64,000 nucleotides of DNA, taken from assembly GCA_903928965.1 (NCBI GenBank), contig CAIYSZ010000057.1, forward strand, positions 35,935-99,934. Reading direction: 5' to 3'. Both the position numbers and the translations under genes were made by a program. This document shows positions 8,887-18,342 of this stretch, one piece after another (the stretch's first letter is position 1; the number at the start of each line of letters is the position of its first letter). The notes beneath the pieces were generated by a model. It did not search any database, was not told the origin of the DNA, and saw only the letters and a program-made list of their open reading frames with translations. The stretch is from an uncultured Pseudomonadota bacterium. Lineage in GTDB: Bacteria; Pseudomonadota; Gammaproteobacteria; Methylococcales; Methylomonadaceae.

Positions 8887-8926
8887 GCGGACGATCAAGA
8901 CTGGAATTATTCGGCTTGATCGCCGC
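8887..8926. terminator. Hairpin between convergent genes
   Basis: GCGGACGATCAAG (8887-8899) pairs with CTTGATCGCCGC (8915-8926) with one bulged A and a 15-base loop. It spans the stop of the AraC gene and follows the repeat-protein gene. There is no T run, so it may be a weak bidirectional terminator or only a protective hairpin. Confidence 0.4.
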
Positions 8927-9866
8927 CGGTTTGTTGAAATGCTCCGGTTTGCATTCGTTTGGGCGTGACGCCGTAATACCGTGTAAATGCGGCGGTAAAA
9001 TTATTCGGGTGCCGATACCCCAACTCCCAGGCGATTTGGTTGATTTGCAGATTGCCATATTGCAGTAAGTGGCGGGCGCGTTGCATTTTATATGCGTTCA
9101 ATACTCCGTAGGGCGTGTTGCCGAAGTAGTGGTGAAACAAAAGCTTCAGCTTTTGCGGGTTGACGCCGACGCGTTTACTGAGTTCGGCGACGCCCGGCGG
9201 GTTGGCGTATTCGCTGATCAAGATATCGCGCGCGGTTTCGGCAATCGCCCGCTGGCCGGGGGAAATGGGATGTCCGGCCCGCGGCCGCGGCGTCAGGCGC
9301 TCTAATTCCGTCGCCACGATCAGCAAGGCTTGCCCGTGCATGCGGGCTAGGTCCAACGGGCGGTTAGGGTCTAGCCGCGCCAGTTCAGATGCGGCGGCCA
9401 GGGTCTGCGCGCCAATTTTCCACCCCTCTAATATTTGCGGCGCGGCTGCTCGCCAAATCCTAGCTTCCGGCGCCACGCAGCCATGATTTTCAAGCCAGCT
9501 GGGAGTGACGATGAAGCGCAGTTGACGCAGATTTTCCGCCGCCGCGTATTGGCGTTCGCCTTGGCTGCCGCGGAACGCGGTGAGCGTGGCGTGGCCGGCT
9601 TTGAACGCCATCTCGCAGCTTGGACCTATAAAACTCGATTTGCCGCTTAAAGCTAGAGTTAGCACGATTTTAGGCTCGTCATCGCTAAAGCGGTTGGCGA
9701 CGCTGAATGCCTGACGGCTGACGTAACAAGTATCGATATAGCTAAAGCCGGGCTCGAAAGGGTAGCTGGCTGATTCGCCGGAACCGCAGGCCGCGGGCAA
9801 ACGCAAGATTTGGGCCGGTCCACGGCCGGGTTGCGGTATCAGATTTTCTTGACTAATGCGGTACAT
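8907..9866 (-). CDS. AraC/XylS-family transcriptional regulator
   Basis: The 319-residue protein has an N-terminal sensing domain of about 200 residues and a C-terminal double helix-turn-helix. First helices: PPGVAELSKRVGVNPQKLKLLF; second: INQIAWELGYRHPNNFTAAFTRYYGVTP, the AraC signature. The layout (KLKLLFHHYFGNTPYGVL) is closest to PchR-like regulators, which respond to siderophores, but the N-terminal domain here gives no clear ligand. It converges on the AIDA-repeat gene and is divergent from the two small exported proteins at 10.1 and 10.6 kb. Either could be a target. Confidence 0.85.
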   Translation of the reverse strand: MYRISQENLIPQPGRGPAQILRLPAACGSGESASYPFEPGFSYIDTCYVSRQAFSVANRFSDDEPKIVLTLALSGKSSFIGPSCEMAFKAGHATLTAFRGSQGERQYAAAENLRQLRFIVTPSWLENHGCVAPEARIWRAAAPQILEGWKIGAQTLAAASELARLDPNRPLDLARMHGQALLIVATELERLTPRPRAGHPISPGQRAIAETARDILISEYANPPGVAELSKRVGVNPQKLKLLFHHYFGNTPYGVLNAYKMQRARHLLQYGNLQINQIAWELGYRHPNNFTAAFTRYYGVTPKRMQTGAFQQTGGDQAE

Positions 9867-10086
9867 CCCTTGGACTCCCTGTTTTCGGGTGGCGTAGGTT
9901 TCTTACGCTAATAGCGGCGCGTACTACCCGTGCGGCAAATAACATAGTAATTTTTTTGTCATAGCAAATAGTACCTGATGCATAGTTTTTTGCAAGGCAA
10001 GGCCGGGATGCCGGCTTTATGATTATCGCCAGCCCGCCGTTTCGGCCGGTGTTTTGAATACTTATAACGATAAAGGAGTGTTAATC

Positions 10087-10545
10087 ATGAAAAAAATTAT
10101 GTTATTGAGCGGCTTGGCCTATTTGGCGCCGGGATTGGCGGCCGCGGCGGTGACGCCTTGCATGCAATCCGATATGAACGGCAATTATGTGATGTATCAA
10201 AACAGCGTGGCGCTGGCTAATTTGCATGTCGGCCGGTGTGAGGTAAACGTCAGAAACGGCGTGGCCGAAGGAAGCTGCGATTTCACCACCACTGCCAATG
10301 GCGAAATAAAGCAGGGTTTTAACGGCGCGGTGAGCGGAACGGCCAGCATCAACGTCAATTGTTCGGCCTCCATGACCCTGGATTTTAATCCGGCGCCGGG
10401 CGTGACTGTAATATCCACCTTCAATATGCAATTTAGCCCGGACAAACAATCCTTTGTTGGCTTATGGACCAATAACTTCGGTTTGCTAGGAACTTCCGCC
10501 GGCACGCGCTATTCGCCGTTGTTGCCTGATACCACGGCGCCTTAA
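10087..10545 (+). CDS. Small exported protein of unknown function
   Basis: The start at 10087 is chosen because AAGGAG lies 9 bases upstream and the protein then opens with a signal peptide (MKKIMLLSGLAYLAPGLAAA). The track's 10054 start adds 11 residues ahead of it. The mature part (about 130 residues) has three or four cysteines (TPCMQ, GRCEVNV, GSCDF, NVNCSA), probably disulfide-bonded. Its alternating pattern (NGNYVMYQNSVAL, QGFNGAVSGTASINVNC) suggests a beta-barrel or beta-sandwich. I do not recognise the family. The PEP-CTERM gene starts 12 bases after its stop, so the two are probably one operon. Confidence 0.7.
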   Translation: MKKIMLLSGLAYLAPGLAAAAVTPCMQSDMNGNYVMYQNSVALANLHVGRCEVNVRNGVAEGSCDFTTTANGEIKQGFNGAVSGTASINVNCSASMTLDFNPAPGVTVISTFNMQFSPDKQSFVGLWTNNFGLLGTSAGTRYSPLLPDTTAP

Positions 10546-10557
10546 GCGGGAGCTTTT

Positions 10558-11082
10558 ATGTCAAGACTAGCTATTTTATTGCTTTGCGGCCTATTGGCCG
10601 GCAACGCCCGAGCCGAATGGTACGCCTTTAGCCAAGCCGGATACGACGACGGGGCGACGTTGAGCGGCAAGTTTGAAGCCAAGGATTTAAATAACGACGG
10701 TTGGATTTCGGGATCGGTTTTTACTAATTTTGCTGAAATTCAGGATTTTTACTTTAGTTTTTCGGGTAATTCCCTGGTTCCGGCGTTTAGCGAAACGTTT
10801 GCCGATTTGTCGGTCTTGGACTACCAGCCTTCGCGTTCCGTGTTGGGCGATCAAAATCCGGAGGGCATTGCCGTGAATTGGTTCGCGGAAACCGGATTTA
10901 CCTATGTCACAGGCGCGGGGGTTAACGGGCAACAAGGGGGAGATATCATCGACTGGAGCACCGGCATGAATACGCATAGCGGGGATTTGGTTTCCGTGAG
11001 CGCGGTGCCCGAACCGGCGATTTGGTTGTTTTGGCTGGCGGGTTGGCCGGCCCTGGCGTTGCGTTTACGCCACGCGCGTTAA
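10558..11082 (+). CDS. PEP-CTERM sorting-domain protein
   Basis: The 174-residue protein has a signal peptide (MSRLAILLLCGLLAGNARA) and a middle domain with many aromatic and Gly residues. It ends in a PEP-CTERM sorting signal: VPEPAIWLFWLAGWPALAL followed by the basic tail RLRHAR (about 150-174). In bacteria with exosortase (EpsH/XrtA type), this tail directs the protein to the envelope, where it is cleaved, often in step with exopolysaccharide production. No exosortase gene is in this window. The transmembrane part is unusually rich in Trp. It sits 12 bases behind another small exported protein. The mature function is unknown. Confidence 0.82.
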   Translation: MSRLAILLLCGLLAGNARAEWYAFSQAGYDDGATLSGKFEAKDLNNDGWISGSVFTNFAEIQDFYFSFSGNSLVPAFSETFADLSVLDYQPSRSVLGDQNPEGIAVNWFAETGFTYVTGAGVNGQQGGDIIDWSTGMNTHSGDLVSVSAVPEPAIWLFWLAGWPALALRLRHAR

Positions 11083-11126
11083 CCTCTGCCTATGTGCGCC
11101 GCTACTTTCTAGCAAGGCGGCGCGCT

Positions 11127-11984
11127 TTACACCAGTCTTCCGTCCCGATAATCCCGCATTGCTTGTTCGACTTCCTCGCGGGTATTCATGACAAACGGGC
11201 CGTATTGGGCCACGGGCTCATTCAGCGGCAGCCCGGATAGCAGTAAAAAAGCGGCCGGCGCATCCGTGGCGCGGATTAATATTTGATTGCCGTCGGATAA
11301 CACGCCGGCGCTATGCACCGGCAACAGGCTTTCCGTTTCTGCCGCGCCTATTGCTAGCCAACCTTCGTATGCATAGACAAATATATTATGGTTGGTGGGT
11401 AGTGTTTGACTAAACTTGCCGCCAGCCGGCAATCTGACGTCGAGAAACAAGGGATGAACGGACACGCCTTGTATCGGCCCTTGAATCTCTTGGCCGCCGA
11501 TTAGCGCCGTGCCGGCGATAATTTTAACTTCTCCGCCCTCCGGCAGGGGGTAAGCCGGAATTTCTTCCGGCTGTATGTCTCGGTAAGCGGCCGGTTTCAT
11601 TTTCTCGCGCGCGGGCAAATTGACCCACAACTGAAATCCACGCATGCGTCCGCTTTCTTGCCGCGGCATTTCGGAATGGATAATGCCGCGTCCGGCGGTC
11701 ATCCATTGCGCCCCGCCGCTACGCAAATCGCCGCGATTGCCTAAATGGTCTTCGTGCAGCATATGCCCTTCCAACATATAGGTAACCGTCTCGAAGCCAC
11801 GGTGCGGATGCGCCGGAAAACCCGCCATATAGTCTTCCGGGTCAGCGGAGCTAAACTCGTCCAGCATTAGGAACGGATCGACGCGGGTAAAGGGACTTTG
11901 TCCCAAGCTGCGTAACAGCTTGACGCCGCCGCCGTCGGATACCGCAATCGGTTCTATTATTTGTTTTAGTACGCGCATTTTCAT
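11127..11984 (-). CDS. Pirin family protein
   Basis: This 285-residue bicupin is close to the usual pirin length. The start at 11984 follows a GAGGGGGG stretch and fits the family N-terminus (MKMRVLKQI). Pirin motifs are clear: FTRVDPFLMLDEF, the metal-binding HPHRGFETVTYMLEG with later His/Glu (QWMTAGRGIIHSE), and the C-terminal cupin (PLFLDVRLPAGGKF, VYAYEGWLAIG). Members bind iron and include quercetin 2,3-dioxygenases; the physiological substrate is usually unknown. It is a single gene, convergent with the PEP-CTERM gene. Confidence 0.92.
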   Translation of the reverse strand: MKMRVLKQIIEPIAVSDGGGVKLLRSLGQSPFTRVDPFLMLDEFSSADPEDYMAGFPAHPHRGFETVTYMLEGHMLHEDHLGNRGDLRSGGAQWMTAGRGIIHSEMPRQESGRMRGFQLWVNLPAREKMKPAAYRDIQPEEIPAYPLPEGGEVKIIAGTALIGGQEIQGPIQGVSVHPLFLDVRLPAGGKFSQTLPTNHNIFVYAYEGWLAIGAAETESLLPVHSAGVLSDGNQILIRATDAPAAFLLLSGLPLNEPVAQYGPFVMNTREEVEQAMRDYRDGRLV

Positions 11985-12102
11985 GTCAGCCCCCCTCTCA
12001 ACATAACGCAAAATCCGAAAACTAAGGCATTTCAATGCAGTCCGACGGTTCTGTCAAGTGTGCGCGTGCAAATATAAAGTGCGTTAAGGCTAGGAAAGCG
12101 GT

Positions 12103-13383
12103 TTAGAATTTACGCGACCAGCCCAAGGTTAACGAATACTGTGTCATATTGAGTGCAATATTTTGCGCCGGGTAGAGCGGGTCCGGGCCGGTGACAGTGT
12201 TGGGCGGCGAGTACATGAATGCGAAGCTGAGTTCGTCCCGGTTTGGCAGTTGGTAGCTGAAGCCGCCGTCGATATGCCATTCCTGCACCGCCGGGGCCAC
12301 GATGTTAAACAACACTTGCGAACTGGGTATCGGTTGTTTGCCGTAACTGAAACCGGCGCGCCAGGTGAGTTGGTCGTTTTGCTTCCACTGCGCGCCGATT
12401 TTGTACACGGTCATGTCTTTCCAGCCGAATCCGGCTCCGTTGCCGCTTCCAAGCTGGGTTTGACCTAGAAATAGGGATTGCGCGAGCAACGGGTTGCCGA
12501 CGGAATTGACTTCGCTGTAAAAGATTTCCTGCACGCCGAACAAGGCGGTGAAACTATTGCTGGCCGACCAAGCCAAGCCGGCGTCGAAGCTGGAAGGAAT
12601 GTCGAAACTGCCTTGTCCGGTGAACAGGCCGGCATAGTCGCTTAATTGCGACATATAAGTGCGGCTTTTGTACGCCGCGCCCAGACGCAGGCCTGGTAAT
12701 AGTTCGGCTTGCGCGCCGGCTTTGAAACCGACGCCGAACGAGTATTCGCGGCCCTGATTGGTTAAATGGGCGGGGCTGGCCGAAAATCCGGCGAAGGAGC
12801 CGAAGCCCTGCGCCTCAAAATATTCGATGGCGAGCAGGGGTGAAACGCCGATGGCGTAACGGCCGTTGGCGAAAGAACGGGCGTAGGTGGCGGCCAGAAA
12901 ACCTTGCGCCAAATCCACGCCGGTGCGGCCGGCGCAGAAGACTCCCTTGGCGCCGGGACAGGCGGAGATGCCGTTGGTGACGTGGGCATAGTCGGTATTC
13001 ATGCCGCCGTTGCCGTTCAAGGAGATGCCTACGGTTTGCGTATCGTCCAGTTTGTGGCTCCAGCCTATGGTAGGGATAACGAAATAGTTTTTATCACTGG
13101 TGTAGGTTCCTGCGCTGAGATAGCCGGGATTGTTCACGCTATATTGCCGCAACGGGCTGAAAAACTCGCCTTCTATGTCCAGGCGGTTGCCGGCGTAGGC
13201 GAGCCCGGCCGGGTTTAGCACCGCGGAAATGGCGTCTTGGGAGAAAGCCACGTCGGCCCCGGCCAATCCCTTACTGCGCGAACCGTAGGCGTTTTCAAAG
13301 TAACCGTCGGTGGCCAAGCTGTTTAGGCAGTATCCGCCTAACGATAGCGCCGCCGCGGCGAGGGTTAACTGTTTAAAATGCAT
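12103..13383 (-). CDS. OmpP1/FadL-family outer membrane channel
   Basis: The 426-residue outer-membrane beta-barrel carries a signal peptide (MHFKQLTLAAAALSLGGYCLNSLA) and the family N-terminus GYFENAYGSRSKGLAGADVA...NPAGLA. The barrel ends in the terminal strand YSLTLGWSRKF with a C-terminal Phe, as required for BAM insertion. FadL-type channels take up hydrophobic compounds such as long-chain fatty acids or aromatic hydrocarbons by lateral diffusion. The substrate here cannot be read. It is monocistronic and divergent from ileS. Confidence 0.9.
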   Translation of the reverse strand: MHFKQLTLAAAALSLGGYCLNSLATDGYFENAYGSRSKGLAGADVAFSQDAISAVLNPAGLAYAGNRLDIEGEFFSPLRQYSVNNPGYLSAGTYTSDKNYFVIPTIGWSHKLDDTQTVGISLNGNGGMNTDYAHVTNGISACPGAKGVFCAGRTGVDLAQGFLAATYARSFANGRYAIGVSPLLAIEYFEAQGFGSFAGFSASPAHLTNQGREYSFGVGFKAGAQAELLPGLRLGAAYKSRTYMSQLSDYAGLFTGQGSFDIPSSFDAGLAWSASNSFTALFGVQEIFYSEVNSVGNPLLAQSLFLGQTQLGSGNGAGFGWKDMTVYKIGAQWKQNDQLTWRAGFSYGKQPIPSSQVLFNIVAPAVQEWHIDGGFSYQLPNRDELSFAFMYSPPNTVTGPDPLYPAQNIALNMTQYSLTLGWSRKF

Positions 13384-13603
13384 GTCGATATCCTTTAGTT
13401 ATGCTTATGCGACATGCTAGCCGCGCTGCCTTGGCCGGTCAAACAATATAAAGTGAATTACATTTTATTTTTTTCGATAAAGCGCGCATCCGGCGCTGGC
13501 CAGCCATGGCGGAATCCTTAAAATTCACGGCAATAAGTGGTAAGATTCAACTCTTTTAACTTTTGCCGCTGCATGTTGCTAACCGCCGCGCTTGCTTAGG
13601 ATC

Positions 13604-16435
13604 ATGACCATCGACTATAAACCGACTTTAAACTTGCCTACTACCGAATTCGCCATGAAAGCCAATCTGGCGCAACGCGAGCCGGAAATTTTGCATCATT
13701 GGCGCGAAATTGAGCTCTATGCGCAAATCCGCGCGCATTGCGCCGGACGGCCGCGTTTCATATTGCATGACGGCCCGCCGTACGCGAACGGGTCGATCCA
13801 CATCGGCCACGCGGTGAACAAGATTTTGAAGGATATCATCGTCAAGTCCAAGACCTTGAGCGGTTTTGACGCGCCTTATGTTCCGGGTTGGGATTGCCAC
13901 GGTTTGCCCATCGAACTGATGGTGGAAAAAAGCGTGGGCAAGGCCGGCGTTAAGATCAGTCCGGCCGAGTTCCGCAAGGAATGCCGTAAGTACGCGCTAA
14001 AACAAGTGAATATTCAAAAAGAGGAGTTCATTCGTTTAGGCGTGCTCGGAGATTGGGAGCAGCCGTATCTGACCATGGATTTTCAATTCGAGGCGGATAT
14101 CGTGCGCGCGCTGGGCAAAATCGCCGCCAATGGGCATTTGCACCAAGGCGCTAAGCCGGTGCATTGGTGCACGGATTGCGGTTCCGCGCTGGCGGAAGCC
14201 GAGGTCGAGTACGAAGACAGGCGTTCGCCGGCCATTGACGTGCGCTTCGGCGTGGTGGACGAGGCGGCGTTTTTGGCGCGTTGCCGGCACGTGGACGGTC
14301 ACGCCGGCGATGGCCCGCTTTCGGTGGTGATTTGGACGACCACGCCTTGGACCTTGCCGGCCAATCAGGCGGTAGCGTTGAATCCGGATTTGGATTATGC
14401 GCTGGTGCAATGTGAAATCGACGGTCAACGCGAACGCTTGCTGGTAGCTGAGCGTTTGTTGAAGGATGCGGCGGTGCGCTGGAGCTTGGGCGAGCATCAT
14501 GTGGCGGCTTATTGCACGGGCCGGGATTTGGAGTGGCTGTTGCTGCAACATCCGTTTTACGCGCGGCAAGTGCCGATTATTTTGGGCGAGCACGTGACGC
14601 TGGATGCCGGCACCGGCGCGGTGCATACCGCGCCCGGCCATGGTCAGGAGGACTATGCGGTAGGTTTGCGTTATCAATTGCCGGTGGATAATCCGGTCGG
14701 CGCTAACGGGGTGTTCTTGCCGGATACGGAATTGTTCGCCGGTTTGCATGTATTCAACGCCAACGACAAGGTGTTGGAGGTGTTGCGCGAGCGCGGCAAA
14801 TTATTGCATCACGAGGCCTTGCTGCACAGTTATCCGCATTGCTGGCGGCATAAGACGCCGATTATTTTCCGCGCCACGCCGCAGTGGTTTATCAGCATGG
14901 AGAAAAACGGTTTGCGCGAGGCGGCTCTAGCCGAGATCCAAAAAGTGGCATGGATTCCTGATTGGGGGCAGGCGCGTATCGAGGGCATGATAGGCAACCG
15001 GCCGGATTGGTGTGTGTCGCGTCAGCGTACCTGGGGCGCGCCGATTGCTTTGTTTGTGCACCAGGACAGCGGCGAGTTGCATCCTGATAGTTTGGCCTTG
15101 ATTGAGCAGGTGGCCTTGCGGGTGGAGCAGGCCGGCATAGACGCCTGGTTTGATTTGCAGCCGGAAGAGTTGCTTGGCGATGCAGCCAAGGACTATGTCA
15201 AGATTTGCGATACGCTGGACGTGTGGTTCGATTCCGGCGTCACGCATGCGGCGGTATTGGCGCGGAGGCCTGATTTGGGCTTTCCGGCCGATTTGTATTT
15301 GGAGGGTTCCGATCAGCATCGCGGCTGGTTTCAGTCGTCATTGCTGGCTTCGGTGGCCATGCATGGCGCGGCCCCGTACCGGCAGGTGTTGACGCATGGG
15401 TTTACCGTGGACGCCGAGGGCAAGAAGATGTCTAAGTCCAAGGGTAACGTCGTTGCGCCGCAAACGGTGATGAAGTCGCTGGGCGCGGATGTGTTGCGCT
15501 TGTGGGTGGCGGGTACGGATTATCGGAGCGAGATGTCGGTGTCGGACGAGATTTTGAAGCGTACCGCCGACGCTTATCGCCGCTTGCGCAATACCGCGCG
15601 TTTTTTACTGTCGAATTTGGCCGGTTTCGATCCGGCCTTGCATGCGGTTCCCGTCGCTGATTTGTTGGCGCTGGACCGTTGGTTGCTGGACCGCGCCTGG
15701 CGTTTGCAAAACGAGGTGATCGAGGCTTACGAGCAATATCAGTTTCAGACTATTTATCAAAAAGTGCTGAATTTTTGCAGTATCGATTTGGGCGGTTTTT
15801 ATTTGGATATCGTGAAGGATAGACAATACACCAGCAAGGCCGACGGTTTGCCGCGGCGTTCGGCGCAAACCGCGATGTATCATGTTATTGAGGCGATGAC
15901 GCGCTGGCTGGCCCCGATTATCAGTTTCACCGCCGATGAGATTTGGCGGACCATTCCCGGCCAGCGCGGGGCGTCGGTGTTTTTGGAGACGTGGTATGCC
16001 GGTTTGGCGCCGTTGGATGCGGATGCCGCGATCAACGGCCTAACCTGGGATTATGTGATGGCGACGCGGGCGGCGGTGAGCAAGGAGTTGGAGCAGTGGC
16101 GCGCCAGGGGCGAGATCGGCGCGTCGTTGAATGCGGAGGTGGAGGTTTATGCCGAAGCGGAATATTACGCCGAGTTGGTCAAGCTGGCCGATGAGTTGCA
16201 TTTTGTGTTTATTACCTCTAAGTGTTTGCTGTTGCCGGTGGCTGAATGTCCGCAAGATGGGGTTGTCACCGAGTTGCCGGGCTTGAAGTTGCGGGTGCAT
16301 GCGTCGTCGCAGCCGAAATGCGTGCGTTGCTGGCATCAGCGCGCCGATGTCGGCGTCAATCCGGAGCATCCGGAGTTGTGCGGCCGATGCGTGGAGAATG
16401 TATTGGGCGACGGTGAGGTTCGGCGTTATGCTTAA
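13604..16435 (+). CDS. ileS: Isoleucyl-tRNA synthetase
   Basis: This 943-residue class Ia synthetase charges tRNA-Ile. The ATG at 13604 follows AGGA and matches the bacterial start [12 protein letters not shown]. The HIGH-type motif is [13 protein letters not shown] (about 62-74), the [13 protein letters not shown] editing-domain motif follows, and the KMSKS loop is [11 protein letters not shown] (about 606-616). The C-terminus has the zinc finger CVRCW...CGRC (about 905-930). Length and layout match the E. coli-type enzyme. Its last 8 bases overlap lspA, the usual gammaproteobacterial pair. Confidence 0.98.
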   Translation: MTIDYKPTLNLPTTEFAMKANLAQREPEILHHWREIELYAQIRAHCAGRPRFILHDGPPYANGSIHIGHAVNKILKDIIVKSKTLSGFDAPYVPGWDCHGLPIELMVEKSVGKAGVKISPAEFRKECRKYALKQVNIQKEEFIRLGVLGDWEQPYLTMDFQFEADIVRALGKIAANGHLHQGAKPVHWCTDCGSALAEAEVEYEDRRSPAIDVRFGVVDEAAFLARCRHVDGHAGDGPLSVVIWTTTPWTLPANQAVALNPDLDYALVQCEIDGQRERLLVAERLLKDAAVRWSLGEHHVAAYCTGRDLEWLLLQHPFYARQVPIILGEHVTLDAGTGAVHTAPGHGQEDYAVGLRYQLPVDNPVGANGVFLPDTELFAGLHVFNANDKVLEVLRERGKLLHHEALLHSYPHCWRHKTPIIFRATPQWFISMEKNGLREAALAEIQKVAWIPDWGQARIEGMIGNRPDWCVSRQRTWGAPIALFVHQDSGELHPDSLALIEQVALRVEQAGIDAWFDLQPEELLGDAAKDYVKICDTLDVWFDSGVTHAAVLARRPDLGFPADLYLEGSDQHRGWFQSSLLASVAMHGAAPYRQVLTHGFTVDAEGKKMSKSKGNVVAPQTVMKSLGADVLRLWVAGTDYRSEMSVSDEILKRTADAYRRLRNTARFLLSNLAGFDPALHAVPVADLLALDRWLLDRAWRLQNEVIEAYEQYQFQTIYQKVLNFCSIDLGGFYLDIVKDRQYTSKADGLPRRSAQTAMYHVIEAMTRWLAPIISFTADEIWRTIPGQRGASVFLETWYAGLAPLDADAAINGLTWDYVMATRAAVSKELEQWRARGEIGASLNAEVEVYAEAEYYAELVKLADELHFVFITSKCLLLPVAECPQDGVVTELPGLKLRVHASSQPKCVRCWHQRADVGVNPEHPELCGRCVENVLGDGEVRRYA

Positions 16436-16904
16436 GTGGTTGCGCCTGTCGGCGCTGACGTTGCTATTGGATCAGGTCAGTAAGTTGGCGATAGACCGCG
16501 ACATGCAGTTGTATCAATCCATAGAGTTGATTCCGGGCTGGTTTAATTTGACTTATGTACATAATACCGGGGCGGCGTTCAGTTTTTTGGAAAGCGCCGG
16601 CGGTTGGCAGCGTTGGTTGTTTTCCGGTTTGGCGCTTTTTATAAGCGGGGTGTTGTTGGTTTGGCTAAGAGGCCTGTCGCGGCGGCAAGTTTTGTTGGCC
16701 GCCGCCTTGGCTTTGGTGTTGGGCGGGGCGCTGGGCAATTTGATCGACCGGATAGTGTACGGTTATGTGATCGATTTTCTGGACGTGTATTATCAAAGTT
16801 ATCATTGGCCGGCGTTTAATATCGCGGATTCGGCGATTTGCGTCGGGGTGGGGTTGATGTTGTGGGACAATTTTTTTGGCGGCTCCGAGCAGGATTTGAA
16901 GTAG
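16428..16904 (+). CDS. lspA: Lipoprotein signal peptidase
   Basis: The start at 16428, inside the end of ileS, gives the normal 158-residue signal peptidase II; the track's 16299 start is too long. Four membrane helices are visible. Both catalytic-Asp regions are present: [19 protein letters not shown] and [14 protein letters not shown]. The enzyme cleaves prolipoprotein signal peptides after diacylglyceryl transfer. Lipoproteins encoded here, such as BamD, would be substrates. It is translationally coupled to ileS. Confidence 0.97.
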   Translation: MLKWLRLSALTLLLDQVSKLAIDRDMQLYQSIELIPGWFNLTYVHNTGAAFSFLESAGGWQRWLFSGLALFISGVLLVWLRGLSRRQVLLAAALALVLGGALGNLIDRIVYGYVIDFLDVYYQSYHWPAFNIADSAICVGVGLMLWDNFFGGSEQDLK

Positions 16905-17094
16905 TTTTGTTTTGGTTTATTGCTTGTTTCTTCAAGAATTAAAGGTAGTTGTCTTGGCGTGGTTTACTGCCTAGGCATGGTTCCGGCGGTTGCCATGGCA
17001 TGCCGGCTCCGGCGTCCTCTGTAGTGGGTTTGGCGGCTAACTGGTCGGTTTTGCTTCTTTAATTTTTCAAATATTAACCATCGCATGACAAGTC

Positions 17095-18342
17095 TTGAAT
17101 CAATTTATTAGCTCTAATTCCCCGCCCGCCGTAGTCATCGGCGCGGGGCCGGCGGGTTTGATGGCGGCGGAGCAGTTGAGCGCGGCGGGTTTTGAGACGT
17201 GGGTGTTCGACGCCATGCCCGCGCCGGGGCGCAAGTTTTTGATGGCCGGCAAGGGCGGTATGAATATTACGCATGCCGAGGATTTGGCATTGTTCATTAG
17301 CCGTTATGGTGCGCGGGACGAGCAATTGGCGCCGTTGCTCGGAGAGTTCGGGCCGGAGCGGTTGCGGGCGTGGATGGCGGCGTTGGGTATAGATAGTTTT
17401 GTCGGCAGTTCCGGGCGGGTGTTTCCTGGCGATATGAAGGCCGCGCCGTTGTTGCGGGCTTGGTTGCAGCGTTTGCGGCGGCAAGGGGTGCGTTTTTTTA
17501 TGCGCCATCAGTGGCAGGGCTGGGGTGCATCGGGTGGTTTGCGTTTTATTCATGCCGGCACGGAGGTTTGCGTGGTTGCCGAGGCGGTGGTGTTGGCCTT
17601 GGGCGGAGCCAGTTGGCCGCGTTTGGGCTCGACCGGCGCTTGGACCGGATTTTTGAGCGAGCGCGGGGTGCGTTTGACGCCGTTTCTACCGGCCAATTGC
17701 GGTTTTGAGGTTGCTTGGAGCGAGCATTTGCGTGGCCGTTGCGCCGGCATGCCGTTAAAACCGGTGCGCTTGGGGTTTGTTGATCGTGACGGTCAAGCCT
17801 GGCGGCAATCCGGGGAGTTGGTGATTAGCGAATACGGTTTGGAAGGCGGCGCGGTGTATGCTTTGTCCGCCGTGTTGCGGGAGGCGGTGGCCGCCGAGGG
17901 CGGCTGTGTGCTGACTTTGGATTTGATTCCGGATGTAAGCGAAGCCCAGGCGCTGGCGCGTTTGGCGCGGCCGCGCGGCAAGCAGTCGCTGGCCAATTTT
18001 CTGCGCGGCCGGCTGCGCCTGGACGCGGCCAAGTATACGTTGTTGCGCGAATTGGCCACGCCGGATGAATTGCATGATCCGGTGTCATGCGTGGCCAAGT
18101 TGAAGGCGTTGCCGGTGGTGTTGACGGCCGCGCGGCCATTGGCGGAGGCGATTAGTAGCGCCGGCGGGGTTTGTTTTAGCGGTTTGGACGAGCGTTTAAT
18201 GTTGTTGCGGTTGCCTGGGGTGTTTTGCGCCGGCGAAATGCTGGATTGGGAAGCGCCTACCGGCGGTTATTTACTGACTGCTTGTTTCGCCACCGGCCGA
18301 GCCGCCGGTTTGGGCGCGGCGCAGTGGTTGCGGCGCGGCTAG
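17095..18342 (+). CDS. HI0933/BaiN-like flavoprotein (NAD(P)/FAD-dependent oxidoreductase)
   Basis: The 415-residue flavoprotein has the dinucleotide fold VVIGAGPAGLMAAEQL at residues 13-28 and the family motif GRKFLMAGKGGMNITHAED (about 45-63). The C-terminal FAD motif is FCAGEMLDWEAPTGGYLLTACFATG (about 378-402). It fits the HI0933/TIGR03862 type of predicted oxidoreductases, whose substrates are poorly known. The start must be TTG at 17095: an in-frame TGA lies at 17086 and no ATG precedes the FAD-binding motif. No clear SD is visible. Its TAG stop shares the palindrome CTAG with the stop of the convergent kinase gene. Confidence 0.87.
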   Translation: MNQFISSNSPPAVVIGAGPAGLMAAEQLSAAGFETWVFDAMPAPGRKFLMAGKGGMNITHAEDLALFISRYGARDEQLAPLLGEFGPERLRAWMAALGIDSFVGSSGRVFPGDMKAAPLLRAWLQRLRRQGVRFFMRHQWQGWGASGGLRFIHAGTEVCVVAEAVVLALGGASWPRLGSTGAWTGFLSERGVRLTPFLPANCGFEVAWSEHLRGRCAGMPLKPVRLGFVDRDGQAWRQSGELVISEYGLEGGAVYALSAVLREAVAAEGGCVLTLDLIPDVSEAQALARLARPRGKQSLANFLRGRLRLDAAKYTLLRELATPDELHDPVSCVAKLKALPVVLTAARPLAEAISSAGGVCFSGLDERLMLLRLPGVFCAGEMLDWEAPTGGYLLTACFATGRAAGLGAAQWLRRG

